Shown here: piece by piece, positions 44,901 to 57,789 of the stretch
How positions within the stretch are numbered: the stretch's first letter is position 1
Layout: each line of letters starts with the position of its first letter
NCBI GenBank assembly: GCA_964019335.1
Contig: OZ025741.1
Location: 124,001-188,000, forward strand
DNA: 64,000 bases
Direction: 5' to 3'
From: Diplonema japonicum
Lineage: Eukaryota > Euglenozoa > Diplonemea > Diplonemida > Diplonemidae
Position numbers and translations under genes: made by a program
The notes under the pieces: generated by a model
The model's input: the letters and a program-made list of their open reading frames with translations, nothing else
What the model was told of the DNA's origin: nothing
Database searches by the model: none

Positions 44901-47900
44901 GTGTGCCGTCTGCGAATGTGTCAATGGTGCAGAGCCCAGTAGTTTTATCGCAACCAGTTCCACGTGAGCACTGCGTCACCGATGCACAGTTAACCTGCGA
45001 GCACTTGTCAACACCTGAACACACACCGAATTTGCACCTGTCACCGACTGTGTTCTCGTTGTCGTCGTTGCATATCGTGTTGTCAGGGAGGAAGTTGGTG
45101 CTGCACTTTCCCGTGTGAGGATCGCATATGCCAGGTCCAATACACTTAGCGTTTCCTTGGCATTGGACGCCTTTGCAAAGGTCTATGGGTGTGCACACGC
45201 CCTGTATACATTGGTCAATGAGGGTCTTGGGGTTGTTATCGCTGCACGGGGTGCCATCTGCCTTCAACGTCTCAGCACAGACACCATTGGTGTTGCAGTA
45301 CGACACCATACACTGGTCGGTAGAAGCGCAGGTTGTAGAACCGCAGGTGATGACGCCGATGCATATGCCGCTCACACATCTGTCATCAAGCGTCAGAATA
45401 TTGCTATCGTCACACACGGTGCCGTCGCTGAGCGTGGGTTCCGTACACAGCCCATCTGTCGGATCACACACACCGTCTCTTCTGCACGGTAACCTGGCAA
45501 CGCAGCCAGTACCCTCGCAGTTGCGCATACCAACACATACACCACCTACGCACACGTCTCCTCGCGTGTTCGCGTCCTTGTCGTCACAAAGTGTGTTATC
45601 CTGTTTAAACACCTCGCTGCATGTACCGTCTCGAGGGTTGCAGACACCCTCCATGTGGCAAGTAGAGGCTGCAGGGCACGAGACCCCCCAGCAAGGTCCT
45701 CTCTCGATACACATCCCACTTTGGCACACACCCGCGTATGTGAAATTCCTGTTGTCACAAGCTATACCGTCAGGCTTGTAGGCATACGTGCACGTTTTGT
45801 TGTCAGAACAGGTAGGTATTTCGCACGCTGTGGAGTAGCAAGCAGCGCCCCCACACATCACGAAACCCGAGCACAGACCGTTCGTGCATTTATCATTTGA
45901 GGTCAGAATATTGCCGTCATCACAGGTTGCGTTGTCCGGCCTAAGGGGGTTTGTGCAGACACCCAGCGCAGGGTCACACACGCCAACAGCGTGGCAGCTG
46001 CTGAGAGCTGCGCAAGTGACATTTGCACACAGGCTACGGCCCATGCAGACACCTGACGTGCAAGTGTCATCAAAGGTGAGGGCGTTGCCATCGTTGCAGG
46101 GGGTGTTCTGAGGTGCTTGGTCGTAAGTACATGTCCCTGTAGCAGGTTCGCATCTCGCGACGAAGCATTCAACGAGGTCGCAAATCCTTCCCGTGCACCT
46201 TGACGTCCCTTGGCACGTGGATCCCACGCACACGTCATTGAAAGTTGTGAGGTTTCCGTCGTTACACTTCGAGTTCACGGTTTTCGGCAATACAGCACAG
46301 GCGCCTCGGTCGCACTGAGGCGTCGCACATTGGTTCGTAGAGTAACAGGAAGTGGTACCGCATGGCAGCCCGCCCACGCACATCCCGTTAATACAGATAT
46401 CGTTTAAAGTAGAGGGGTTCCCATCATCACAAGGCGTGTTGTCGGGCACTATGGGGTCCGTGCAGAGCCCTGTAGTCCCGTTGCAAACGCCAGCTACGTG
46501 GCACTGATCAGACGGAAGGCATGGTGTGCTGCACCTCGGCTGACCGACACAGACACCACTCTGACAAGAGTCTTGGAATGTGGCCGAGTCTCCATCGTCG
46601 CAAGGCGTGTTCGCTGCAGACACGGGTGTCGAACAGAGTCCTGTCGTCGGTTCGCAAACGCCCACATCGTGGCACTGTGAGAGCTGTGCGCAGATCGAGG
46701 TGCATCTCACGATGCCTACGCATACGCCCTTCACACATTTGTCTTCTTTAGTTTGGCTGTTGAAATCCGTGCACGGGGCACCGTCAGGAAGATCTACTTC
46801 GGTGCAGATGTTGTTATTGCAGGCAGGCTTCTTACACGAAGACGACGTAACACATCTAGCCATCCCATCGCACGTGATGGACCCCGTGCAGACACCATTA
46901 ATGCACACTTCGTCCTGAGTGTTAGGGTCGTTGTCGTTGCAGGGACTGTTGTCGGGAAGTGGAAGCTCGGGGCACACGCCGGTCTGGAGGTCGCACAGCC
47001 CGTTTACCTGGCACTCTCCGCTCGCAACGCAAGGCCTGCTACACGTGGGTTCACCTTTGCAGACCCCAACATGGCATTGATCATTGACCGTGCTGGAGTT
47101 CTTGTCATCGCACTGACTGCCATCCTTCACCATCTGCCAGCTGCACTTTCCATTCAAAGGATTGCACACACCACCCTCTAGACAGGGATCAGATGTTGCG
47201 CATATAACACCATCACAGTTGCCTGCTCCCACACAGACCCCTGCCTTGCACCTGTCTCCTGCAGTGACAGGGTTGTTGTCGTTACAAGGCTCGTTGTCTA
47301 GTGGCAGCTGCGTGCAGGCAGTCCCGCTGCAGAACGCCACTTGACAAGCATCTGTTGAGATGCACGACTGGCCGCCACACACAACGCTGCCTTTGCACAT
47401 CCCGTTGAGGCATTGGTCGTTGGAGGTTTCTTGATATCCATCGGAACACACCGACCCATCAGGGAGGGGTGGGTCACTGCAGAACCCGCTGGTCGTGTTG
47501 CAAACACCAACAGCGTGGCACTGATCAGAAGGCTGGCACACCACCCCGTCGCATGGGTTGGAGGCGATGCACTTTCCAGCTTGACAGGTCCCCGTGCCGT
47601 TGTTGCAAGGGGCATTGTTGTCCTTCAGGGGGTTGGTGCAGACACCCCTAACGCATTCACCAGTAGAAAAGCACTCTCCATAAGGCTTGCAAACGACACT
47701 TTGGCAAGCGTCTGTGCCCACGCAGGCACCGCTACTACACCTGTCCATCACGGTCAAGCTGAAGCCGTCATCGCAAGTCGTGCTGTCGGGCTTGTTGGGG
47801 TTATTGCACAGCCCTGTGTCGTCGTCGCAGACACCAGGGTTGTGGCAGCTGTCGGACGCCATACAAGTTACGGAGTCGCACTTGGTTCTGCCTATGCAGA

Positions 47901-50900
47901 AACCTGCGACGCACCTGTCGTCGGTTGTCTGCACGAGACCGTCATCACATGGCGTGCCATCGACAGCAGGTGTTGACATACATGTCCCGTTTTCCTTGTT
48001 GCACCACGAGCGATTCTGGCATTGTGTAGGGAGACACTGTTGTGCACCGCAAATATCAGATCCTTGACACACCCCAGAGGATGTGCACTTATCGTCGATG
48101 GTACCGCTGTTGCCATCGTCACACGGTGCATCGATCAACACCGTTTGCACACACGTCGCACCATTGATACAAGTTGCAGCGTGGCACTGCGAAGCAGGTC
48201 TGCACGGAATCGTTGCATTAACACAGCTGACGACACCCAAGCAGGATCCTGCATAGCACCTATCATCAGTAGTGAAAGGATCGTCATCTGAACAGAACGT
48301 CCCATCTGCCACTGGCACTGGTACACAAGCACCTGTCGATCTGTTACAAAGAGTTTGTTCATAACACTGCCCTGCGTAGGGACACCACTTGGATGCGCAC
48401 AGCGCTGTCCCGATGCATGCGCCATTGATGCAAACATCGTCATATGAAGTGACGTCCCTGTCGTCGCACGGTGTGTAGTTGGGCACAGTGGGGGTTGTGC
48501 ATTTGGGGATACCATTGGTCACCACACACTCAGTGTTCATCTCGTAACACACACCGGGCGCAGGGCAGCTTTGTGGCGAACAAGTCGCAGGTCCAATGCA
48601 CTGGCCGTTTCTGCAAGTGGGTGAGTCTGTGAAGTTACCCAAGATGCTGCACAGTGTACCATCGGGCATTTGCACTTCACTGCATACTCCTTGCAGACAG
48701 ACAGGTGTGAAGCACTGACGGGATGTCGTGCAAACTAGGTTGCCGCATGGTACCACACCCACACACGAGCCCCGTCTACACACATCGTTGATGGTGGCTG
48801 CGTTGTTGTCGTCGCAAGCAGCACCATCTGGGTGCGGAACTGTGCTGCATGTTCCGGTTAAAGGGTTACAGGAGCCCACTGCTGCGCAAGGAACGCTAGG
48901 GCAAGAACTGCACTTTTGCGTACCTACACAAGTGCCTTGCACGCAGCGATCAAGTGTTGTTTGCGAATTACTATCGTCGCAGGAGGCGCCCTCGGACCGT
49001 ACTGGGTTGCTGCAGATACCTGTCAACGCGTTGCAAGCCCCTCGCATATGGCATTGAGAAAACGGGGTGCACGTCACACCTTTGCATTTGTCAACACCTA
49101 TGCATGCGGAGCCCTTGTTCTTCTGCAGGTAGCACGCATCATCCATTGTTTCGATGTTCCCATCGTCGCAAAGCGTACCATCTGCCAGCGCATAATCGAT
49201 GCAAACAGTTCCGTTGCAGAATGACGAGTAGCAAGGGCGGGGCGTGCATTTTGTAACACCGCAGGTGAGTGACGGGACACAGACACCGCTGTCACAGAGA
49301 CCACTAGTGCACGCGGTACCGGTCGGGGCTGGATGGTAGTTGCATGAAGACACGGTGCAGGCAGTGACTATCAAACACTCATTGATGCCACACGCACAGC
49401 CCTCAGAGCCCACACAAACACCTGCCTTACACACGTCACCCACTGTGTTGCTGTTGCCATCGTCGCAAGGTGTCAAATCCGGCTTGTTCACATCGGCGCA
49501 CCTCCCATTCCAGCACGGTATGTACTCCTTGCACTGGTTTGCAGGAGTACATTGGACACCGCTGCACAAATCCTGCTGAACACAAGTGCCAATGAAACAG
49601 CTGCCTTTTCCTCCATTGCAGGTGGTACCGTCTGCGGCAGGTGCTTCAGAACATTGTTCATTGACACACGTGGGGTACATGCATTCGCCGGCTGTGCACG
49701 TTGTTCTTGAGCAAACAAGCCTCCCGCTGCATGTACCATCAAGACACGTGTCCTCTGTGCTCACGATGCCGTCAGAGCACGCAACCCCGTTGAACGAGTT
49801 GCCATATTCACACAAGCCTGTCTTGTCGTTGCAGATCCCTCTGTTCTTGCATTGTAGCGTAGGGCAGACTACTCCCTCGCACTTTGGGGTCCCCTTGCAC
49901 ACACCTGCCAAGCACACAGAGTTGACAGTGGTGTCCAAACCATCGTCGCAAGAAGTATAGTCGGGAAGCGCAGCGGGGTCGGTGCACTGCCCAGTTGCGT
50001 TGTTGCAGAAGCTCTGCCCGTAGCACTGTACAGTATGCACAGGGCATGCGACGAGCAAGCACTTGTCAACAGGTGCGCAGACACCTGCTGAGCACCTACC
50101 GTCTTCAGTGCCGTTGATCATGCAGCTACCCCCATCAGGAGTGTTGGTCTCGATGCAGCCTCCGTTCTGGCATGTGCTGATGCGGCATGGCCCTGCAGCT
50201 ACGCAGCCGCAGTCCACGTCAACACACACACCTGAGAGGCAGTACGAGGTCGTTGTCTGCGTCGTGCGGCATCTTGTCAGATCAGGTACCCGTTCATACT
50301 CACACAGCTCAGTTGTGATATTGCAGCTGCCCTTTATGTGGCACTCTCTGTAAGGGCACAGTATACCTGCGCACTTCCACCTGCCTACACACACTCCCGA
50401 GACGCACCTGTCATCAGCAGTCATATCCTCACCATCATCGCAGAGCGTTGCATCAGGCTTCAAGGGGCTTGAGCATGTGCCGGTGATTGGGTCACAAACG
50501 CCTTGCTCATGACATTGGCTGCTCTGGTGGCAGATGACTCTGTTGCACAGCGGGATGCCTGTGCATACACCGTTGATGCACTGGTCGCTGCGCGTCAAAG
50601 CACTGTTGTCGTTGCAGCCTAGGCCATTGCCCCGTACAACAGGGAAGCATGTGTTACCTTTGCAGGTTGCTGTGGTACAAGCGTCGACGTAGCAAGGCGT
50701 TCCAGCGCAAGACACATCCTCCACGCAGCTGCCCGACCTGCACGTCCCGCTTGAGCAGAGAGTACTGTCCGGTAGCGCAATGTTACTGCACTTCCCAAGA
50801 CTGCATGTTCCTGCCTCGTGGCACTCATTGATAGCAAAGCACACCACGCCATCACATGGGTTCGTGCAGCATGTGAATTGCGTGCAAGAAGAAGGCGAAT

Positions 50901-53900
50901 TGCTCAGGCACCGTTGAGGGGCCGCAGGCGTCCCTTTGAGCACAGACGGTGAACGACAACTAAACTCGTTGGCGTCACAGATAGCATCACAGCAGCGCTC
51001 CTCTCCGCACCCTGAGTCGTCGCACTGGATGCTTGCAGGGTTCAGCTTCTTGACAAGCCCCACCTTGCACGTGAAGGTGTTGATATAGCAAGTCTGCGTG
51101 CAGCAGGTGGGGATGTCGCAGTCACGTCCAGCGTTCCCACCGCTACACGTGATGAATGCAGAGTTTGGTCGCAGCGAGTAGTGACCATGCTGGCAGCCCG
51201 TGAACTCCTCGTTGTCACATGTTGCAAAGCAGCACGTGTCACTGTCGCAACCACTGTCAGGACATTTGATGGACGACGCGGGCTGGCGGGCAATGTAGCC
51301 AGCAGTACTACACTCCGTGAAGGTGGGCAAGTCGCATGACACGTCGCAACAGATATCCCTTGTGCACGTTGCACTGTTGCAGTTTATGGACTCTGGGCTG
51401 CTCTTGAGGATGTAGCCTGTGGAGCAACCTGTGAAAGTGCTGCAAAATGAGTTGCAACAAGCGTTGAAGTTACAAGAACTGTTTGGGCAAGGAACCGACT
51501 CGGGATTGGGCTTCAGCACACCCGATGTGCAGGTGTACGTACTGCAAGAGCGTACACAACTAGCGGACACAAGAGCGAGGCTCCCGTGCTGAGCGCCGCT
51601 CGGACACGTCACCATGTTAGTGCTGTTGCTATCGAAGTAGCCCGTCGCGCATTGGACTGTACACGATGTGTCGGTCAAGACACCAAGGTACATCCCGTTC
51701 TTGCAAGGGTCGGCACCGCCGGGCGTTGTGCCCGTTGAGAGGGACACGAGACACTTGTCCTCAACACACGTAGTGGCGGCATTGGGGTCCACATATGTCC
51801 TTGCATTGGAGCAGGTCAATTCAAACCCATCGTTCTCCCTGTGATACCCAGCTCTACATTGCGGGTTGCAGTACCCGCCAGTGAACTGGGCGTTGCATGA
51901 GGAATAATCGGCCGAGGCAGCAGACACTGGTCCATTGCTGCACCGATTGGGAGGGCAAGACGGGACGGCCGTGAATGGACAGGTGATGATGGCACCACCT
52001 CCATTGTAGCCGGAAACACATCGAACGTTGCAAGAAGGGTCAGCGATTGTAGAAAGGCTGCTGCCGTTGAGGCAGCTGTCACTTGAGCCCCCCTCGACTC
52101 CATCTGGGAAGATGTACGGTGGGCACAGTGCATCTGAAGGGTCCTCGGCAGTGATCGTGAAGCTCACCACCTGCACCAACGAGCCGTCATCAATGTCGCA
52201 AGTTACCCGGCTGCGCTCCATGCCAGTGAGGCCAGGCCTGATCGTGAAGAGCAGTGTCCCGGTGGTTCCTGTCGAGGCCTTTGGGGAGTAAGTAGTCATG
52301 GCAATCACAGGGGCGCTGAAAAAGATGTCTGGTGAAGCGCTGCACTTGCACGGCGCACCCCTGCACAGCACCTGACCATCTTCATCATCACTAGTGGCAA
52401 ACCCTGTCCGCACATCAGATACAAGCAAGAAGGACTGCGGGGCTGTGTTATTGTACCGTGTTATGACCTCCTTGGGGACTGTGCCCCACGTAGGGTAGTC
52501 GTTGACGCGTGGGATGGACAACGATAAAACCATAGTGGCGGCCCGCCCTGTTGTGTCACGGATGGTAAAGTTCAGAGGAATAGGCCCATCGGCAGTGTTG
52601 ACATTGTCCCTTAACGTGAGCGTCAGGTGTGAGGTGCATGTCCCTGTACAGTACTGCACTGGTGTCAACATCGGGGCACGCGAAAAAACAGTAGGCCACC
52701 TTGTGTCTGTTGACGAGAACTCGTACCAAGCACCAGTGAAGACGCTCATCCCGTTGTTGTTGTCGTCCAAGCTGCTGACAAAGCCCTTGATCTCGCACTC
52801 GACAGCCGTGGTGCGCGGGAGCGAGGAGCCGTCCTCGATGCACGCGATGTCGTTGGATACCCATGACAGCAGCGTGGTCACTCTGATCGGCTGCAACCTG
52901 TTGGACTCTGCGGGAACGCCTGTGTCGGTCAGGGTACAATTAATGATCCCTTCTTCCGAAGGACGAGCTTTACGCAAAACAAAACTCAAGTCAGCTGTTG
53001 TCCCCTTGATTGTCATTACAGGCGCTGATGCAAAGACGCTAGTGGGCGTGCCCTCACAGACACCCGTGACGCTCTGGGCTGCTTCGTCAGCGGGTCCAGG
53101 TACGATGTTTGTGAACAGGTCCGGAACGAAGTTGCTAGTGGTAACCCCGTTGGGTGCTACGACAGGAGGGTAGTCTGCAGTAGGCATGTCGTTCACAGGC
53201 GCGATGTTCAGCAGCCCGTACTTCGTCTCAGCAACCCTGCCGCTGGAATCAGTAACAATAACGCTGAATCGTACATTGCCATCAGCTGTGTTGACATTGT
53301 CAGCAAGCGTGTAGCGAAGGTCGCTGGTGCACCCACCAGTGCAGGGCACTTGCGGAATTGTCAATGTTGGAGGAGTCTTGAACATGGTATCCCATCTAGG
53401 GTCATCGCTGCTGATGCTGTACCAGCACGAGGTAGGGCATCCTGCCTCCGCAAAGCCGCTCTGCCCGTTGTTGTTGTCGGCAAGGGCGGTGATGAAGTCG
53501 GCGTGGTAGCACGCCAGCAGCGCCGAGGGTGCCGCTGTCGCAACGCCATCTTCGAAACATGTAGTGGTGGTTGTCAGCAGCGTCCATGTTGGGATAACAG
53601 CCGCCTTGATGCTGAAGGGGGCAATCGTAGTCTGCGCATTGCCGTCAGACAGCACGCAGGAAACTGTCGTTGTTGCAGCCTGCATGGAACCCGCCAGTGC
53701 GTATGACAAGTCCGCGTACATGCCCGTGATGCTCAGCTTGGGCTGAACGGAGAACATAACGGAGTTTGAATTCGAGCAGCTTACCGTGGCGACCTGACCG
53801 GGCTCGTTGGGGCCTGCAGTGATGTTGGTCAGGAAGAAGTTCGCAACCTTTATCGTGGTATCATTCCACATGACGTTCTGGTTGGGAGTCTTGGTCAACA

Positions 53901-56900
53901 CCGCGGTGGGCACATCGTTCACACTCAGCACCGTGACCTCGATGAGCTTCGTCTCCGCCGTGAAGCCCGCAGTGTTCCTTACTACGACCGACATATTTAC
54001 CTTCCCGTAGTTGTTGGCCGCGGTATTAAACGTTAGGTCGGCGCTGCATTTGGCACTGCTGCATGTGGGAGACGACAGCGAGGGCGGCACTGAGAAAAAA
54101 GCATCGTTGGTGGTAGTAATGGTGTACCAGCAAGGGCTCAACGGGCATGCACCACTGTCAAAGTTCGCCACACCATTCCCATTGTCGTCTAAGTTCATGA
54201 CAAAGTTCGGAAACACAAATGGCAGCCCTGCCACGGGCGTAGGCGTTACACTGTTATCCTCATAACCTGTGAGCGTGAAGCTGGAAGGGTTCCACTGTGG
54301 GGGCCCCGCAGTGATGGCAATGGTGAACTGCATGCTTCTCTGGCTGCCCATGCTGTCTTTCAGAACACATGTTGCCGTCGTTCTAGCAGGAAATGTGACA
54401 GTGCTGGCAATCTGGAAAACGAGATCCGCGGTGTCACCATTCTTCGAAAGGTCAGGCTGCGTGCTGAACAATGCAGGGCTTGTCACGGTGCAGTTCGTAG
54501 ATACTGTTTCAGAGAGCTCATCAACAGCGGTGCTGGGCCCTGGAGCGATGGACGTGATGAAATTCGAAATCGTGATCGGGGAGCTGCTGAACACAACAGA
54601 GACGTCGCCGCCACCTGCAGCCGTGGGCAGGTCATTGACAGCAGGCACCGTGAGCATCACGCTCACCACAGGTGCCGTTCTCCCAGTGTTGTCCTTCACA
54701 AGCACATCGAACGGAACAGGCGTCCCACCGGTGTTGAAGTTGTCTTTAAGCACCAATGTTAAATCACTCCTGCACGCCACACAGGGCGTCGGTGAGGGAA
54801 GGGACAGCACAGGATCGACAGCAAACATAGTGCCCCACCTCGCATCAGACGACGTGAGTGTGTACCAGCACGAAACCGACGGACACGGCGAAGGAGTGAA
54901 GGTGCTGACACCACCCTTGTTGTCATTCAGACTCGACACGAAGTTCCCAAATACACACGGTGAGGCCGTTGTGGATGGAGCCGCAGAGTTATCTTCATCG
55001 CAAGAAAGGCTCAAAGACGATGGTACCCACGTCGGCGGACCTTCATTCACCGTAAGGGTGAACTGCGGTGTGGCCGTGCTGCCACCTTGGTTGTCAGTGA
55101 CTGTGCACACCACTGTGACACTGACAGGAAAGGTGGTAAGCGTAGTCAACGTGAACTGCATATCAGCAGTTGCAGGCGTCGCAGCGGTTGGGGTAGCACT
55201 GTCAAAGATAAGGGTAGGCCCGCTAGCAAACACCGAAGGGTTGCTAGCAGTGCAGCTTCCTATGACAACTTGCCCGTCTTCGTCAGTAGCGGTGATGGGA
55301 CCGGGACGCACTTTTACATATGGCAGCACTTGCACAGCACTTGTGGCCTGTATGGTGGCTGACGCAGACACCTGTTCAATGGTAGGGTTATCGTTGACTG
55401 GGAGCACCTCGAGGCTCACATCCCACGCAACCTCATTCCCTACAATGTCCTGCACAGTTATGGTGAGCGGCATGGTGCCGCCCCCTGTGTTGGCGTCCAC
55501 ACCCGTCTGGATGACAAGATCCGACGAACATAGAGAGGTGTCGCTGCAGTTCGAAGGTGCTGCACTGAAGTACGGCTTCACCTGCAAAAAGGACACAGTG
55601 TTGTATCTCGTGTCCGCAGACCTGGCAGAGTACCAGCACTGCGAAGCAGTAGAGGCACCCCCACCGCCTCCCGTAGGGGAAGGAGGGCATGGGTCCACAG
55701 AAGGGGAACATGGCAGCGGGCAGCTCACCACCGAGAAAATGCTGGAGCCGTTGTTGTTGTCGTTGAGCGCTGTGAGAAAGTTGGGGACCACGCACCAGCC
55801 GGAGACAGTTGTGGAGGGGCTTGTGGTGCCGTCCTCATAACAAGAGATGGTGTTCACAGAAGGGCGCCACGATGGTTTTGTGGTAGCGAGGATGGTGAAG
55901 GGCTGCAAGGTAAGGGAGCCACCTGCGTCGTCAGTGATGGTGCATGTCACTGTCGACGACCGCTCGACACTACTGAGGCCAGGTGCCAGTGCGTACACCA
56001 AGGACGCACTTGCAGGTGCTGCCGCAGTGGGCGTCATGTTGAGCCTCAGGAATGGCATCGTTAAGAACAGCGCAGCGTCAGACGCAACACACGCACAGCT
56101 GCCGCCACCGCACAGAACCTGTGCGTCCTCTGACACCGACCCCACAGCACCCGGCCTCACGTTCACCACATAGTCAGGCACTTCCACTGTGTTGATGTTG
56201 CTGTAGAACGTCGACAGTGCCAAAGCACCTTTCAGCACGGCAGTCGGGTTGTCGTTCACTTCTGTCACCAGGAGCGACGCCTCCACATCAATACTGCCGC
56301 CTGCACTGTCTTGAAACGTGCAAGTGAAGTTCGTGCGTCCAACAGCATCTAGCACTAGCACCGCCTCCAATGTGTCAAGCTTAGCACCTGTAACAGTGAC
56401 TGACGTGATGCAGCTTCCTGTTGTCGAGACACATGTGTCTGATGTGATGACGCAGCCCTGCAGGCGGACAGTGTCTGTCAGCTCCCATGCAAGGCCTGCG
56501 GGCGAAGAACCCGCCACTATGAAGAAGTTTGAGAAGCTGGCCGTCATGCCTTCTGCGACAGTAGCATCGCACGTGCCGCACACGACGGAAGGGGGCGTGT
56601 TGGGTGGGTAGATGGTTATTATTATATCGGGAAGCATCGTACTCGCACCCCCCGAGTCCGCCAGCGTGCACTGCAGCGCTGTGGTGATGGGCGCAGGGCC
56701 AGGGAAGTCAGCCCATGTAGGATAGCCGGTGAGCCCCGGTTGTAAGGTGAAAGAGAGTGTTCCGTTTCCGCCAGCAAGCTGGATGGAAGGGGTACCAGTG
56801 AAGAGGGATGCGTTTCCTGTGCAGGTCTGCATGACGGGGAAGGTCTCACCCGTTTCGTCAAGAGCCGTCGAAGGCCCTGTCTGGAGGTTCGTGAGCACGT

Positions 56901-57789
56901 TAGGAAATGTGTATGAAGCAGCGCCGTAGCGAACCTCGAGAGAGGTGTTGAGGTCTGCTGACGGTGGGTCGGGTACCGCGGCGACAGTAAGGGAAAAGGT
57001 CACGGGGGATGCTGCATTCCCGTTGGCGTCCCTGATGAGCACGGTGAACATGAGGGGCCCCGTGGCACCCCATGTCCCGACCGTGTTGACGTCGTCGGCC
57101 AGCTGAATAGAGAGATCGCTTTTGCAACTCACGCAGCCGGTGGCTGGGGTGTCGCTGAGCGAAGGCGCCGAACGGAAGAAACCGTTGTTCCACCTGATAT
57201 CGGTGCTTGTTATTTCGTAAAAACACGTTGAAGACCCACCTGGTGGGCAGGGAAGAGGCAGCTGAAGAGTCCCACCGTTGTTGTCATTCAGATTCGAGAA
57301 GAGAGGCGACACAGAACAAAGAGTGTCCTCAGAACAAGCTATCCCCATTACGGTAGGCGACCATGTCAGCCCGTTGGCGGTGATGGAAAATGTGGGGACC
57401 GTGAAGGAGTTCCCGTTGTTGTCAGGGATGGTGCAGGAGACTGTTGATGTAACGGGGAAGCCTGTGAAAGGTACTGCAAGGGAGTACTTCAAGGTGCCTG
57501 TAGTGGGGGTCAGAAAGGTTGGGGTGTACGTCAGCAGGTCGATGACAGGCAAGGAGCTGAACAACGCCGCGTTGCTGACTGTGCACGCACAGTTGTTACC
57601 CCCGCACAAGATGTCGCCGTCGTCTGTTGCGCTGCTCCCTGCCTTCACATTTGTCACATAGTTGTACACTTCCTGCACCCCTCCCCTCAGCTGCCCCACT
57701 TGATCTCTCGGCACCACTATAGTCGCTGCGGGGGCATCGTTTGCCCCAACAACAAGCCACCACAATGCTAAGATCAGGATACCTCTCAT
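35466..57789 (-). CDS. Giant polytopic surface protein, 7,406 aa, with adhesin-like repeats and CNDGN array (three exons)
   Basis: Seen: exons 36101-57789, 35942-36043 and 35466-35895 give 7,407 codons in frame. Order: signal peptide (MRGILILALWWLVVGANDA); about eight double modules with PVNDxPT and GPxxExxQ motifs (about residues 25-1888); three sushi-like units (to about 2073); six CC-ending modules (to about 2308); the CNDGN-type array (about 2309-6220); two more CC modules; a long region with an EGF-like module (CSKRPCGCGQRC, about 6605-6640); a degenerate GPS-like stretch (EWDMATTDWKL, about 6950); about five helices (near 7023, 7083, 7117, 7174 and 7206), the last ending FEPIRVVSR; and a basic, Ser- and RG-rich tail. 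The stalk-GPS-multi-helix layout recalls polycystin-1 or adhesion-GPCR-like proteins, but I see no pore or PLAT domain. I chose the ATG at 57789, which starts the signal peptide; the frame continues upstream into repeat DNA. Confidence 0.83.
35896..35941 (-). other. Intron 2 of giant gene 2 (46 nt)
   Basis: Donor GTATGA, body nearly all A, acceptor AAAAG. Splicing yields HEDVDFSSDDDV and avoids translated poly-Lys followed by a stop. Confidence 0.75.
36044..36100 (-). other. Intron 1 of giant gene 2 (57 nt)
   Basis: Donor GTATGT, A-rich body, acceptor AATAG. It splits an Arg codon right after the fifth membrane helix. The ORF can read through it as a Lys-rich insert, so its removal rests on the donor/acceptor match to the other introns. 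Confidence 0.72.
36100..36725 (-). other. Region encoding about five membrane helices of giant gene 2
   Basis: Hydrophobic segments: VVWGAAMVLVLVTVMTRLLA, KAVVMAIFIIDGWGTITLFY, WPVYGMLIGLLGSLIPP, IWRVFYFTLPFAASVAMFLG and IKTFLAGFVFNVLIFEPIRV. The charged linker HYWTRIAFRKLPGF lies between the first two. The last segment resembles the end of a membrane helix in polycystin-1-type proteins, from memory only. Confidence 0.7.
39130..50865 (-). repeat. CNDGN-type cysteine-rich protein repeat array of giant gene 2
   Basis: About 3,900 residues of the same repeat family as in the neighbouring giant gene; roughly 65-70 units by length. It is bracketed by CC-ending modules on both sides (six before, two after). 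Confidence 0.85.
50866..51560 (-). repeat. Six CC-ending cysteine modules of giant gene 2
   Basis: Units such as CSTYTCTSGVLKPNPESVPC followed by NSSCNFNACC. Each is about 33-40 residues with a terminal CC pair. Two diverged copies recur at about 38910-39125 after the array. Confidence 0.8.
51561..52125 (-). repeat. Three sushi-like modules of giant gene 2
   Basis: Units ending in CRAGYHRENDGFELTC, CATGYFDSNSTNMVTC and CVSGYNGGGAIITC are related to the 29 sushi-like modules of the neighbouring giant gene, but longer and more diverged. Confidence 0.7.
52125..57715 (-). repeat. Adhesin-like VNDxPT double modules of giant gene 2
   Basis: About eight alternating pairs. The A units carry an NIxPGPxxExxQ opening and a VFSxxP-type strand; the B units carry (S/T)WxPS-SCxEDxS, NFxxxLNDNNxG, CWYxxxSxDxRW and end PVNDxPT. 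The A units closely resemble the NISAGPADEAGQ-type tandem repeats of large bacterial adhesins; the B unit is unfamiliar to me. Confidence 0.75.

Noticed and set aside
54269-55840. 523-codon plus-strand ORF antisense to giant gene 2
   Set aside because: It lies wholly within the adhesin-like coding exon. Its composition follows the complementary strand of repeat codons, and it shows no domain, leader or acceptor signal.
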